Notes: a model not told the origin generated them from the sequence alone. DNA of 64,000 bases from Hexactinellida sp. DTS-2022 (GCA_028753945.1 JAPNXP010000001.1:2594501-2658500), one strand, 5' to 3'; shown: positions 33,800-45,929, counted from the stretch's first letter. Made by a program: numbers and translations.

Positions 33800-34330
33800 T
33801 ATACTATCGGCCTTTGCTTGGTAAGTCGCTTCGCGTAAGAACACTCCACATACAAACCGTTTCGAGGTTAGTATGTGGTTTATATACTTCTAAGATTTAC
33901 CATAAAGCGTAAACAGGCCTCAAATCATGGGCGCAATGTTTTACAAGTATGAGGTTAAAATTGGGGGGGGGGGGGAGCGAGTGTAGGGAGTGACGCTTTG
34001 GGTGGTTGGGGGGCTTTTCCCCCAGAAAAATTTGTTTGTAACCATTCATGTAACCAATAGAGTAACAAGTGGAAACTAACCAGAGGGCACGGTAACCCCC
34101 TTCACTATTAATGTTGCCCCTTCAACTTTTAACGGGGGGGGGGCGCATACTCCCCCTCGCCCCCCCCCCGTTTGCGCCACTGCCTAAAATAGTCAAATTT
34201 AATAATGTGAAAATATAATTAATAGGTCATCAAAAGATAATGAGTAAGAATAATGGCAATCTGGAGTGACCAACGTGTCCTTATTACAAATGTGCATATC
34301 CAGTTAAATTTTCATATTACTACACTAATT
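33800..34330 (-). mobile_element. Degraded Helitron copy split by a MITE
   Basis: tcgcttcgcg, ccgtttcgaggttagtatgt and ccataaagcgtaaacaggcc precede the MITE; aaaatagtcaaatttaataa and gagtgaccaacgtgtcc follow it. This matches the 3' half of the 50331-50841 Helitron. Confidence 0.6.
33926..34182. mobile_element. hAT-type MITE with G/C homopolymer interior
   Basis: The ends catgggcgcaa and tttgcgccactg are inverted and imperfect. Flanks cctcaaat (33918-33925) and cctaaaat (34183-34190) form an 8-bp duplication with one change. It inserted into the Helitron copy. Confidence 0.75.
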
Positions 34331-36000
34331 GTTTAGAAATAATTATTCAAAACCACAAATGAACATTGTGTATCATCAAGCTTAATTCTTAAAATATACA
34401 AAACATGTGCATTATAACGACTTCCTTTTGTTGATATAATAGATGATTTCATAATTCAGAATTTATTTAATCATATTTGGAATAACACATAAATATTCAC
34501 TTTCAATAATCTGCTAAATTTAGAGATATATATCTAATCCGTTACTTGACACCAAGCCTCAAAACTTTTTCTGTCGCGTTTGTCAAGTCATATCGTAATA
34601 ATTATATGATAGCATTTAAAATTCTCTATTCAATAAAGCCATTCAAAATTCCCAAATTTCCCGATGACTTCGTTTAGTCACATCGCACTTACTCGGTTAC
34701 TTGAAATCAGTGTATTATACAGAAGTGGTATACGTACACTAACCAGCCAAAAGTATTTGAAAATTAGAGATTTTAATACACACACAATACTCGTCTGGTA
34801 ACTTATTAACGGCTATCTAAACTACTCGGGAATGACTAAAAAATCTTATTATAGATATACATCACAAAATATTGTGATTTCAATACAATTTAGCAAATAT
34901 CCATGAAGTGGCATAAGTGTTTCTGCCACGTGCCACTAGTGGCCTAAGTGGCACAAATGGGAATGTGACTGTATCACAGTGGAGAATATTAGAATTTATT
35001 TGAAATCATGCACTTAGATTAATTTAACCATGTGGAATCCAAATCTGCTATCAAAGCACTCTCAAAAAGAGTAGTGAGCAAACGAACTAATGATGCAAGC
35101 ATTTTTTCGCTTTCTAATTTTTAATATTTACTTCTGCTATGTGACAAATATTCCAGCCACCGATCTCATAATGCAAACAATTTCGAGGTGAATAGTCGAC
35201 ATTTTTCTATCGATTATCTATCATAGTTTCAATATAAAATATATCTAATGGCGCCTAAAGGCGCCCAAATATATTTAAAAGTAAATAGAAGTAGGTAAAA
35301 GAATTTCACTGCTACATGGTTAATGTCTTTGCACATTTTGAATAACAACTTAATTGACAAATTTACCTTCTACTTTACAGCGTATAATTATTAACTATTA
35401 TGTTAATTGATTTTGCTTGTAAATTCTACGTAGTGGATACGGATTCAAATTATTTCAGAGAGTGCTTGAAGGTTTAAATTCTTTCGTCAAAGGCGAATTC
35501 GTCAAAGTTTAGCTTGCAAGATGTCATTTCCCGAAAATGTGCAAGATTTAACAGTCCCTATATTGTGTATTAGCGATCTTAAACAGGTATAAATTGTTTC
35601 AAGGTTATATAGGTTAATCAATAGCTTACAAATCTAAATACATGATATGTATGTTCGTATAATATTTTCAATCGTTTCAACTTACCAAAAAGTGTCTAGT
35701 GAATTCATATTCGTTACCCTAACTCGTTGAAATCAGTCGAAAAAGTTCAGATGGTGCATATTGATGGAATTCAACCAGGGATTAGTTAGTTAAGTCAAAC
35801 TTAATTTTGGATAAATCTCATTTATCAGCATTTAGCAATACTTCGTAAAGCAGGGTTGTATCAACTGATTTTGAGTTGGCAAAACAACTCATTTTTTGTC
35901 TACCAACTCATTCAAATTTCCTTCACCAACTCATTCATTTTGCTGTTACCAACTCATTCAACTCATTTAAGAAAATGAGTTGATTCTGCCAACTCATTTT
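34200..36000. other. Repeat-rich stretch without a gene
   Basis: A Tc-like MITE end (tacactaaccagccaaaagt) starts near 34735 and its family words run to about 35040. A cluster of (c)caactcatt words with a cagggttgta end lies at 35851-36005. aacagtccctatatt near 35551 resembles the end of the P-like element. Confidence 0.5.
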
Positions 36001-36207
36001 TTATTAAACTAATTGTAACTAACGTATATCTTAATTCTTCAGTTTACTAATACATTTACAGCTGCGTAGGTCGGCTCTCAAAAGTGATCCGGCCAAATTG
36101 GGATCTTCCTACGCATTAATGTTACGACAAAGTGAAAGTTGTCTGGCCATGGTCGGTAGGGGGGGCTGCGAGTATAAATTAGGATGCAAATATGAATTTA
36201 CTTCCAA

Positions 36208-36928
36208 TTTTATTTACCAAGAGATCCGATGTTAATTATACGTAGAATGGTTCAGGGAATTTCACGAAAAGAATATGAGCCAACAAGAAATGAATGTATG
36301 TTTCTTGAATTTTATTTACCGATTGGCATTTTACTATAGTATCATAAGGTAAGCAGTCTTCATTTCGAAGATAACATCGGAAGGATCATAACATATTTTG
36401 ACGGGCTTCGTACTAAAACAGTAGGCGGAGATATAAAGAATACAAGTATCCAACATCCTTCCTGCCTTGCTGAATTGAATACCAAGTCAAAGAGACTATC
36501 TTTATATTACAAAAACGATTATTTATTTAATTTGCACACTTAAAGAACATAACTGACAGTTAAGAAACGGTTGCTAAGTTTCAAACTAATTCATATTCTG
36601 AACTACTTTCTAACTAAATTTAATCGACCTACGAGACGTCTTCTTTCGCGGCTCATTATTTAGAATGATTAAAAAGACATTTGATGAAATAGAAAGTCGT
36701 GATTTTTTTGTTGAGGAATTAGGAACCCGTACTGATAATTATCCATTAAATGTCAGTGCATATAAACAATTTTCTCATGACGCGAAAATATTGAAACCTC
36801 GAGTTGATCCAAACAACAACCTTATTCTATTTATGGAGGGAATATACACCAAAAACAAACATTCATCAATTTTCGCAATACTTGCTCCGTATCTTGTTAC
36901 AAAGATTGACCCTCTAATGCGGGTATGA
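36208..36928 (+). pseudogene. P-element/THAP-type transposase fragments
   Basis: One reading at 36208-36306 gives FYLPRDP...IRRMVQGISRKEYEPTRNEC, resembling the second half of a THAP DNA-binding domain (FP.DP...RW...I.R..F.P...C). After about 350 noncoding bases, an open segment 36665-36928 holds TDNYPLNVSAYKQF and ILKPRVDPNNN. The phrase YPLNV also occurs in the P-like fragment at 39520-40179. Fragments are out of register and the core is missing. Assignment rests on the THAP pattern plus this shared block. Confidence 0.5.
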
Positions 36929-37272
36929 ATAAATGAATATCTGGAATGACCAATTAAAACATCATTTTTGGCTATATCGCCATGTCTGGTTCAAACTATA
37001 ATATATCTTACAGTAAAATTATGATAGTGAACGACTTAAGCTGTATAATATTCACAAGTTTTGTCATTAATTAACAAATATTTAATAAAAAAATTCGGAA
37101 ACCCTGCAGACGCACCAAATATATAATAATAATAATAATTTAACACCCTCAATTTTCTTCGGGGATGAACTGAAAAAACCCGGTGGAGTTGAATTTAGGA
37201 GGTACTTGTCAAATTGAGATAAACTGAAGTGCATATAATCAAACGTTCGTCAACCTATTATTCCCTGCCTCT

Positions 37273-37530
37273 ATGAGATTAAAAAATCAAAAATTGCAGG
37301 CTGTGCCGACGCATTTCCCTTTGGTAGTTGGGTAACTAGTAGTGCAACCAAAGGGAAATACTTTCTGCATAGGCAGCTATTTTGGATTTTTTCGGCATGT
37401 CATGAACGCCTCAAGGTGTTTAGACAAATTTATTAAGTTGGTACGGTACAAAGGAACGATTGATGAATTTAAAGCTTCTTCCTATCTCAAACCATCCTGA
37501 GTTTAATACCATTCGTTCATTATGTATTCA
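37273..37530. repeat. R1 repeat, partial copy
   Basis: Hairpin head with aaaaattgcaggctgtgccg and its partial complement, then ggcatgtcatgaacgcctca. The right arm of the hairpin is diverged (tttctgcataggcagc). Confidence 0.7.
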
Positions 37531-38505
37531 GGGCATAGACTCCTTAAGTAAAGGACTGGAACGTCGCGATCTCGGGGGTTTTAACTTGAGTCTGAGAGGC
37601 TCCAATTATAAAAATTGATAAAGCATTAAGTTTCCGGTCTCCAAATGTGATTTTTGGCATATAGGGGTAACTTTTGGCACCCGTCAACAATTTGAGGTTT
37701 TCACTCAAAATTTATCACACCTCGACAAGCTATGACGTCATTGTCACATTTCGAGAACCCTGAAAAGTCACTTAATCGCACATAATTTGCGCACTCTAAG
37801 AGATAAAAATCTGAAAATATAATAGAACATGCACATTAATGATGCGGACACCTTGGTAACCCCAGATTGCCAATATGCTTACTCACAATACACCAACCGC
37901 AAAGCGTTTGGTATGTGGTTGGGTTCCTCCGCAAAGCACGCTAGTATCTATATAGATTGATTCTACAGTGTATCTATATATACTAGTGCGCTTCGCTTGC
38001 TAGGTCGCTTTGCGGCAGAACGAAACCACATACCAACCGCTTTGGGGTTGGTGTATGGTGTATACACTTATAACATTGATTATAAAGCGTAAATAGGCCA
38101 AAATAGTCAAATTTAAAAATGTGAAATTTTAGTGATTACGTCATCATGTGATAATGAGTAAGCATAATGGCAATCTGGGGTTACCAAAGTGTCCGCATCA
38201 TTAATGTGCATGTTCAATTATATTTTCAGATTTTTATCTCTTAGAGTGCGCGAATTATGTGCGATTAACTGACTTTTCAGGGTTCTCGAAATGTGACAAT
38301 GACGTCATAACTTGTCGAGGTGTGAAAAATTTTGAGTTAAAACCTCAAATTGTTGACGGGTGCCAAAAGTTACCCCTATATGCCAAAAATCACATTCGGA
38401 GACCGGAAACCTAATGCTTTATCAATTTTTATAATTGGAGCCTCTCAGACTCAAGTTAAAACCCCCGAGATCGCGACGTTCCAGTCCTTTACTTAAGGAG
38501 TCTAT
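37530..38505. repeat. Long near-perfect palindrome: two Helitron 3' halves facing each other
   Basis: The left arm 37530-37880 and right arm 38150-38505 are near-perfect reverse complements (ggaacgtcgcgatctcgggg, tttttggcatataggggtaa, gacgtcattgtcacatttcg). The centre holds two Helitron 3' ends, cacgctag|t near 37953 and its inverse ctag near 38003, about 45 bp apart. The outer parts extend past the usual Helitron 5' end into aactccttaagtaaaggact-type sequence, so a larger unit was duplicated in inverted form. Confidence 0.85.
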
Positions 38506-38844
38506 GATCCAGGGACTTTTCCGGGATTTTTCACCTAAGGGGGCATATAAATTGCCAGGGGGGGCAAACATTATATTGGTGTCAGATCTAGCATTTGACG
38601 TTACCAAAAACTAGCCTATAAAGATAAAGCTTTCCTATTTAATATCCTACAAAGTATGAAAAGTAGCCTACAAAAATCAATACATTAAAAAGAATTTTGA
38701 AACCCCAGGAAATAGTACAGCTTAACTACTAGCTATAATGACAGTAAAATTCAAATTTGAAAACTACAGGTCTAAAGTAAAAGGTGTATTGGGTTTTTAT
38801 AACATTTGATTTGAAGTTAGAAATAATAACAATAAAGGCAATGA

Positions 38845-38950
38845 AGAACTTGGCCACTATACTATAATATAGTCGGCACAGTAAAATAATAAAGACTGTC
38901 ATTACAATACTGGGCTACTATAGTATTGTATAGTCGGCACAGTAAAAACC
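38845..38950. repeat. Tandem 'tatagtcggcacagtaaaa' pair
   Basis: Two copies of an arm pair (ctatactataatatag and ctatagtattgtatag) each followed by tcggcacagtaaaa. A third is at 8240-8268. Confidence 0.7.
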
Positions 38951-39114
38951 AATGAACATTAGTAATGTGGACATACTGTTAACATCATATTATCATTCTG
39001 CTTGCCAATTATGTAGTGATGATGTGATCATAAAATTGACATCGTCAAATTTACTATTTTAATGCCTTTTGATATACCATTCAAGTTAGTATTGCCAGGC
39101 CAGGTACTTCTATA

Positions 39115-39590
39115 ATATAGGGACTGAAAACTTCGTTTAACGGTAAATTAGCGTAGGCCTAAAACAGAATTGTTACTTATTGATATCCCGTAATCCGCTA
39201 ATGCTAGACACAGGTAATGTATTATTGTGGTATAGGAAGTCATATTTTGGGACTCCAACGGTCATATGGGGATATCGAAAATATTTGTGGAATGTAAGTT
39301 ATGCGATGTTCACACCTTTCCATATATGGTAATATTGTCAAAATCTCGAGATTAGTTATCTTTATCCATATGAAATTCATCATTGGCGAATGGGAAATGG
39401 GAATTCATATTTAGGTACTCAGTAGATCACATTGATTACCTAAGGCGTTCCCCTTAGCTTATATTATTATTTTGGCACTCTCCACAGGAGGATTGCCCCG
39501 ACCCTGTTTTGTAGTTTAGCTAATTCTTACCTATCAGATATCTGCCATTATGTTGTTTATTAAAAAATCTTGATAAGTTTCTTTCAAAAA
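39115..39590. repeat. End region of the P-like element
   Basis: Carries atatagggactg, gatatcccgtaatccgctaa, ccatatatggtaatattg and ctatcagatatctg in the same order as the 12432 arm. It overlaps the 3' end of the P-like transposase ORF on the minus strand, which links coding and terminal sequence of one element. Confidence 0.8.
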
Positions 39591-40179
39591 AATAATATTT
39601 GAAAAGGTTGACGTTGAGAGGATAGGTCTCTGTACATATTATTTGAACTGAGAGGTTACATTGTTCGATAACATTTATAACAGATTGAATTGTAAGGAAT
39701 AATTGTTGTACAGAAGAAGTGCCCAGCGGTTTTTTAATCAGGATAGATACCATAAAGGAAAAAAAAGTTCTTGTCGGGGTATTTGGATCAGGACCACCGC
39801 AATATTTCCCAGCCTTGCAAGTAAGACCAAATTTTACATGAATCTCATTCATTTGTAAAATTACATTCTTCTCTTGAGGTTTAAAGTTTGCAGTTGCTTG
39901 AATAAGATATGTAGTAATCTCATCATCCAACCCGAGTGAAGAAAACTTTTGGATAGTATTGAAATGGGGTAGAACAATACATTCAAGGGACTGTAGGAAT
40001 TTGTAGCATGTTGAAGATACGAGATTGGCTTTATGCGCAATGTTTTGAGTAAAAGTATTATATCTGCGGCTATTCTCTGAATGCATAGATTTCGGAGTTG
40101 GAAAGCTATAATTGGAGCAAAGGACGAAAAGTGGCATCATTGGATTCCTAATCGATGTCTTCCTTTGAGCAATCTTCAA
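39520..40179 (-). pseudogene. P-element-like (THAP9-type) transposase fragment
   Basis: An open 219-codon minus-strand segment. It includes LQMNEIHVKFGLT, aligning with the LFDEI/DEMKI catalytic-region block of P/THAP9 transposases, a following stretch (FFSFMVSILIKKPLGTSS) corresponding to the RNase H-like fold, and CTETYPLNVNLFKYYF, the block before the GTP-binding insertion. The Asp expected in the DEI motif is Asn here, so activity is doubtful. The THAP domain and C-terminal part are absent. Its 3' flank is the terminal sequence shared with the fold-back at 12.4-14.5 kb. Confidence 0.65.
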
Positions 40180-40314
40180 TACTAGATACAGTACACCCTC
40201 GCTAATCCGAACAGGTGATCCAAAGCTAATTTTCGTAGAAATTTGGGAGGAAATATAAATATTTTTATATTACAATGAAATTATAAAATAGTTTATGACT
40301 TTAGGTAGTATACT

Positions 40315-40795
40315 ACAGTGGATTTGCATTATTAGCAACTCGGGTTTGTTGCAAAATAAGTTGCTAATGGGGGAAACATGAATGTACTTTGTAATTCTTC
40401 ATTATCGTTCTCTTAATTAATATAATGAATGCTATAAATGATATTTAAAATACACATTATCAACCCCCTCACGGTATTTCTTGATTAGCTACCGGTTTCA
40501 TAAGAGCATACAGTTTTCCTGGAAAGTGCTGAAAGGGGGCAATGGACCGGGAAAGGTATATAACAGAGAGACCACTTGTAATCGTTGTTCGTCTAATAGT
40601 AACTTTGAGTTGTTTAAAAGTGAACTATTTGTTTGTCTATTTGCAACTTTGAGTTGCTAATATGGGAACTTGACTTTATGGGAACTTGACTTTATAGAAA
40701 TCCGCATGATTTTGATCGGGACCTGTAAATTGGTTGCTAACAGAGCAATGTTCATAATAGGGGAGTTGCTAATAAAGAACTCCAATGTATTATTT
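40315..40795. mobile_element. MITE of the 'gttgctaat' family
   Basis: Starts acagtggatttgcattatta and ends gggagttgctaataaagaac ... ccaatgta, with repeated ttgctaatggg words. Related to 2520-2675 and to fragments at 2760-2835. Confidence 0.6.
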
Positions 40796-40818
40796 AGTTT
40801 GAAATAAGAGGTCTGAAC

Positions 40819-41280
40819 TAGAGGTGCACCGGATCCTGGATCCGGTTCCGGATCCGGCCGGATTTCCCCATTTGTGGAGGATCCGGGATCCGAGATGAGG
40901 TTACCGGATCCACCGGATCCGAATCTGTATGTGTATCAACTATTTAATTGATTCTATTAATCCAAGTAACCTCTAATTACTTACAAAAACTATTCAATAG
41001 TGACATACTCTACGCCAATTCAAATTTATTATAATTTTCATGAAGTAATAGGAGACATAATTTAATTAAATATCTCTGATTGACAGATTGGGACAATTTT
41101 AATGTCTTCATACTAACGAAGTTTTACTTTACCATATATCAATTACTACAAACTTAATATAACTGTATTTTCTTTCCAAGCGGATCCGGTAAGATCCGGT
41201 TCCGGCCGGATCCGAAAATTCAGGATCCGGTGAGATCCGGATCCGGCCGGATCCAAAAAAGTGGATCCGGTGCATCCCTA
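40819..41280. mobile_element. hAT-type MITE with 'ggatccgg' ends
   Basis: The ends tagaggtgcaccggatcc and ggatccggtgcatcccta are inverted, with flanks gtctgaac and gtctggac as an 8-bp duplication with one change. Subterminal ggatccgg words repeat many times at both ends, as transposase-binding sites often do. A second copy is at 61052-62083 in inverse orientation. Confidence 0.9.
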
Positions 41281-41589
41281 GTCTGGACAAGTTTGGTTCG
41301 GTTTATCAGCGAATTGTCGGTATCGGCTAATATGTGGATATATATTTGTTTGTAATTTCCGATAAAATTGAAATACGGAAAGGTCTCAAAGTCTGATTTT
41401 TGGCAATAGAGTTAAGCTTTGGTCCTCTATAACAAATGGAGGTCTCCGTAGAATCTTTTTGATTCGATCAATTAATTCAATATCTATATTAATAATGCAG
41501 AGAAGTAGGTCATAGCATATCATCTTAATGGTTACTCGTTATTGAATGATGACGGATTGATTAAAATTTCACATTGTTAGTTTCACTAT

Positions 41590-41663
41590 TGAATGGCTCA
41601 ACCACACAGCAACCATGTAGTTGTGTTCTTCCGCGAATTGAACTAGCAAGCAAAGCGTGCTAG
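41590..41663 (+). mobile_element. Helitron 3' end
   Basis: accacacagcaacca ... gaactagcaagcaaagcgtg followed by CTAG|T at 41660-41663, preceded by a short hairpin (tagcaagc/gcgtgcta). The 5' end was not identified. Confidence 0.6.
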
Positions 41664-41814
41664 TAATTGTTAAATCATGTGAATTTCACATAGTAAAAAT
41701 TTTCATCTAATTTAAGCCTACTAAAGCGAATATCATAGAGTTTTAAACCACATAACAACATGAAGCGGTTGTTTCGTGATTATGTAGTGTAAAATAGAGG
41801 ATTGTGTTTTAGTA

Positions 41815-42100
41815 TAACGAGCCTAGGGCGCCGGCGGCACGGGTGCACCCGTTGCTCCGGTCATTTTTTGAAGGGGGTGCAAGGGCTTTGCCCCCCCCAA
41901 ACAGTTTTGGTTTATCATATCTACTTGTGCACCCGTTGCTCCGGGGGCTCGCCGGCGCCCCAGCGAGCCCTTCGGTCTCGGTTGCTTCGAGACGGATCAC
42001 TCTCTCACAAAAGTCGCTTCTCGACTTTTGTTCGTTCGTGTTACACACTACGCAACACAATTAATTAACGGCCGCTTCGCGGCCTTACTTTCCTCAAATA
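41815..42100. repeat. GC-rich Helitron-like block
   Basis: Contains gtgcacccgttgctccgg twice (about 41850 and 41927), gcgccggcggcac, cgagcccttcggtctcggtt, cacaaaagtcgcttctcgac and acggccgcttcgcggcctta. The last part recurs at 42911-43040. Overlapping ORFs on both strands are by-products of the unusual composition. Confidence 0.6.
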
Positions 42101-42839
42101 TCACTGATATTAAATAAGTTAAACCTGTGACTTGTAAATTACACGTACTCAATTCATTCTGCTGCTATTTTGGATCCAAGTATGTCAACTAATTAATTCA
42201 TTAATTCATGTTATTTACTAACCCAGGATTTACTGCATAGTGAATTGTTCGATTATTATTAATTCGCTGCATCATCGATATGTCATTAATAATGCAGAAG
42301 ATATAGGTATAGTAAATAGTTAATATTATGCATGCTTATGTATTGACGTAGGCGAAAAACTTCACGAATAGAAATAAACTGATGGAAGTCAAACTGGATT
42401 AATCAAGTATGCAATTTCGGAAATAACGCAGGTGAACATTAAATCATCAAACCTCAATATGGGCAATGACGCAGCAAATGGAGGTTACATTTTTGTTAAT
42501 GCTTGGCTCAGATTAAATTCGAGACATGCAATACATTCTGTTTTATAATGTGACTAAATTATTTGTCGATTGAACCAAAAGTGTAAGATCTGAATCCAAA
42601 TTAGTTAATACGTGATGTCACAATCCCATAAATCGGTATACGTGTGTCTCATTGTATGTTGTGTTATCATCTAAAATTGTGGGCTAATCGAATAAAAACT
42701 GAAAGAGTTATTCCCAGATATGTGCGTTTATGACGTCATACTCCCGTTATTTCGCTTAGAAAACCAATAGATCGTTGTCGCAGTATAAAATTACCCCTGT
42801 ATGCCAATTTTCAGCTTTCTAGGACTCGTAGTCATTCCT

Positions 42840-43475
42840 ATTAATTCTGGACAAACAAACACACACACAAACAAACACACACACAAACAAATAACAATTC
42901 CGCTTTTAATATACGAGCCCTTCGGTATCGGTCGCTTCGTGGGATCACTCTCTCACAAAAGTCGCTTCTCGACTTTGTTCGTTCGTGTTAGGCACTACGC
43001 GATACAATTAACGGCCGCTTTGCGGCCTTTTCCTCCCCAAAAGCAATCACATTAATAATGAGTTTTAATAGCTCAATAAATTTCAGTTGCACGATAAGAA
43101 AGCTCGAATCAAAATAATACTAAAGAAAAACAGGCAATAGAATAGAAAAATGATTGATTGGTTAAATGAATTAATTTTCAATCAATCAAATTGGAGCCTA
43201 AGAAAATATCTCTATTATGCACAATCTATTTATACTAATTGATGAAATCTGCTAATCTATACTAACAAACCCTCGAATTTAATTGGCTAGCTTATTTTGT
43301 CACCTTCAAATGTGAATATTTCTCTTCAAAAACCAATAGATCGTTGTCGCAGTACAAAATTACCCCTGTATACGAATTTTCAGCTTTCTGGGACTCGTAG
43401 TCTTTCCAATTAATCCTGGACAAACACACAAACAAACAAACACACAAACACTCGACAATATCGCTTTTAATATAT
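42840..43475. mobile_element. Helitron-like block with 5'-type end in reverse
   Basis: Two tracts of (aaacaaacacac) precede cgcttttaatat(acg or at). The second, at about 43435-43471, ends cgcttttaatatataga|t, which read in reverse is A|TCTATATATTAAAAGCG, a Helitron-type 5' end. Between them lies a copy of the cgagcccttcgg ... cggccgctttgcggcc tail. Confidence 0.55.
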
Positions 43476-43623
43476 AGATAGATAGATAAAAAAGTTTACA
43501 ACTAACTGAAATTAATTTTGATACCAAAACCAATAATTGTGCAGAATTTACTCGAGTGTAAACATTATATACATTAAAGTTTACTCAAATTAGTGTACTT
43601 AATGGTTAAATAATGTTGCTTAC

Positions 43624-43761
43624 ATTTCGGGTGTACAGTTGGCTGGCACTTCTAGTCTGTTCTTGGAAAATATAAATTGCAGAAATTTACTATTGGGTAT
43701 AGCAGAATACGGTGTCCTACCAAGAGTAGCAATTTCCCATAGTACAATTCCGTAAGACCAC
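43624..43761 (-). CDS. Receptor tyrosine kinase, C-lobe exon (subdomains IX-X)
   Basis: Acceptor tttacag|GTGG, donor AAAT|GTAAGC. The first base completes the Val codon from the 51492 exon, giving KSDV|WSYGIVLWEIATLG, the invariant DVW.(F/Y)G..LWE motif of kinase subdomain IX. It continues RTPYSAIPNSKFLQF and ends in CTPEM with a codon split AT|G into the final exon. The local order and spacing are typical of metazoan RTKs. Confidence 0.93.
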
Positions 43762-43825
43762 CTGTAAATACAAATTTAATAAGAATTAAACTATAAAGTA
43801 TTAAATGTAATATAATTCGTACAGA

Positions 43826-44357
43826 ATACACTCACCGACCAGAATTATTCGTACCAATCAATCATTTGTGCAATAAATGGCACATGGGGAAAATATTTAG
43901 CGAATTTTGTGTTTCTTACCATAAGAATATAGTGATAATATTGAAATTTGGTTAATAGCCTGTTATTCCAAATGTTTGGGCCATCTCTAGTCGACATTTC
44001 CGGGGTGGGCTGCATTTTCCTGCCATATGCCACTTGTGGTAAGGTGGTACAAATTTAAAGTAATTGAAAGATAACAACTAATAATAGGAATGTTTAGAAA
44101 ATCGTCAGCAAGTATAAATATGTCATGTTAATTCAAAAGTGCATTCAGGATTTCATAATTTGAAACACTTTTTCTAAACAGAAAACATATTTAATAATTG
44201 GATTATCTAGTTAATTCGGTTGGCAGATCAATACCAATTTATGAGTCCAATCACATCGAAACTCAATTTAGTGTGGGCTTCATTGAAATGTTGGTGAATG
44301 TACAAAATGAACGTGGAAATTATTGATCCGTACGAATACTTTTGGTAGGCGAGTGTA
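43826..44357. mobile_element. Tc-like MITE
   Basis: The ends acactcaccgaccag and ttggtaggcgagtgt are inverted over about 28 bases, with gtac(c/g)aat inside. It has the same structural plan as the tacactaaccagccaaaagt elements but diverged ends. The ORF at 43845-44033 is within it. Confidence 0.7.
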
Positions 44358-44499
44358 GAATCTTAACGATTTAGTAAGAGTGAAATGGGTTTCTCAAAAA
44401 TAATATCTGAAACCATTGAATCAAATAAACTTTTCGATAATAAACTTTCATCATGGAAAATTCCACTTGAATGGGATTATCAAGTTCAATTGTTACAGT

Positions 44500-45360
44500 G
44501 AAGAAAGTAATTACGTTACTAAATTATAATTGCTCCAATCTACGTTACAGGGATTGTCCCATAATTATAAGGACTAGTTATCTTAAAACGAGTATACTAA
44601 GAGATAAAAAATTAAATGACGATGAAAATGGCCTGCCTTGAGATTTATGCATCGGTCCCACCTTTCTGGAAGTTTGTCAATGCCTATGGTGAAAGATTCC
44701 TTGTTGCTATACTACCACCGCCTCAGCGTAGTCATTCCATAAATCTTTCTCCATGAAGGGGCTTTTACATCTCTCCGAAAAGCAATATACAGTTGGACCC
44801 TGGTATGGACTATATGCAGGGTGCGGGATACATTTGAAACTCAAATGTTTATTTGCATTTGTGGGTCGAGCGCTACTTAACTTTGTCATGTTGGAGCATA
44901 GCGTTCCTGCAGTTCTTTTAAGTCGGTTATATAAATATTGTTCTTGATGATTGCCTTCTAATAGATTCAATCATTTGTAGTATGCCTTCTCTATTACAGA
45001 AACAATGGTAATCCTTTTTCCGGGGACTTTTGGAACCATGGGTTTGCGGGGTAGGCTCATGGAGTCCCTTCGACTCACTACGTAGATTGAAATTTTGTCA
45101 CCTATTCTTATAATGGAACAAGGATTCGTTTCCGGTCATTAGTCGAGTAAGAAAGTCCTCCTCTCTATATGGATTTCAATACTATTGACGACAAACATCT
45201 TCTCGTTGGCGCTTATTTTCATCGGTCAAAAGCGTCGGCACCCACGATGAAACAACACTGCTCATCTTCAAGTCCTCGAATATAATGCAATGTATGGTAG
45301 TTTCAGACATGCTCAAGATCTCCTCTAACTGTCTAACAGTAAACTCCTAATACGCATCAC
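44500..45360 (-). pseudogene. mariner transposase relic
   Basis: The minus-strand reading, with shifts, gives VRQLEEILSMSETTIHCII and EDLKMSSVVSSWVPTLLTDENK (helix-turn-helix and WVPH.LT linker region), RLMTGNESLFHYKNR (position of the first catalytic Asp, TGDE, with Asn instead of Asp), SARPTNANK (altered HDNARPH), IPHPAYSPY (HPPYSPDL) and GIDKLPERWDRCI (C-terminal W.KCI). Clearly mariner, with catalytic residues lost. A possible outer end acagggattgtcccataatt is near 44548. Confidence 0.85.
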
Positions 45361-45929
45361 TTGTAAGGGAGATTAGGTTGATATCCCCCTGGTGTCCGGT
45401 GGAATATGGGAAGCTCGGGTGTTCTTAATAGTCAACCGTACTCCATCAATTTTCGAAACCTTCAATCCAAATGTAGACAGTGGATTTGGAAGTGTAATTG
45501 CCTCCATGGACTTATTGAATCTCACGAAGAATCTCTATACTCGATTTGCCTTCTTGCATAGTCACCACATTAATAATTATCTAGTAGAATTCAATATGCC
45601 TTAATCCCATTTAGTTCTACGTTATTATAGAATTACACCCATGATTAAAGAAGTACAGCAATTTTAAATACTATCTACATTCAACAGTCCTATTAAGTCT
45701 TGTATCTGCATACTTAGTACTGAAACCGAGTAAACTTTATTTCAAATAAATAAGTATGTTATATACCGTAGATCGTCTAGTACACTAGAAAAAAAGTAAT
45801 GATTTTTGCTGTAAAGAGCACTAAAAGAGAAATTGAAAAATTCAAGAAAGACGCATCTACTATTCTAGTAGGTGAAAACGCAATAAACTCAATTTAGCCA
45901 ACCACCGAGATGTAGCCTTTGATGATCAG

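Larger units (their letters stand above)
22282..43623 (-). other. RTK intron of about 21.3 kb, transposon-filled
   Basis: Bounded on the minus strand by GTAAGC (after 43624) and TATAG (before 22281), with a split Met codon AT|G across the junction. It contains the Transib, hAT and P-like elements, a Helitron palindrome and many MITEs. No further kinase sequence was seen in it, and none is needed because the flanking exons join directly. Confidence 0.8.

Noticed and set aside
41802-42068. ORFs on both strands in the GC-rich block as a real gene
   Set aside because: Open frames on both strands follow from high GC and direct repeats; the same block recurs at other sites as part of a repeat.
44707-44947. 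Plus-strand ORF opposite the mariner relic
   Set aside because: It is the antisense shadow of the mariner HPPYSPDL region.
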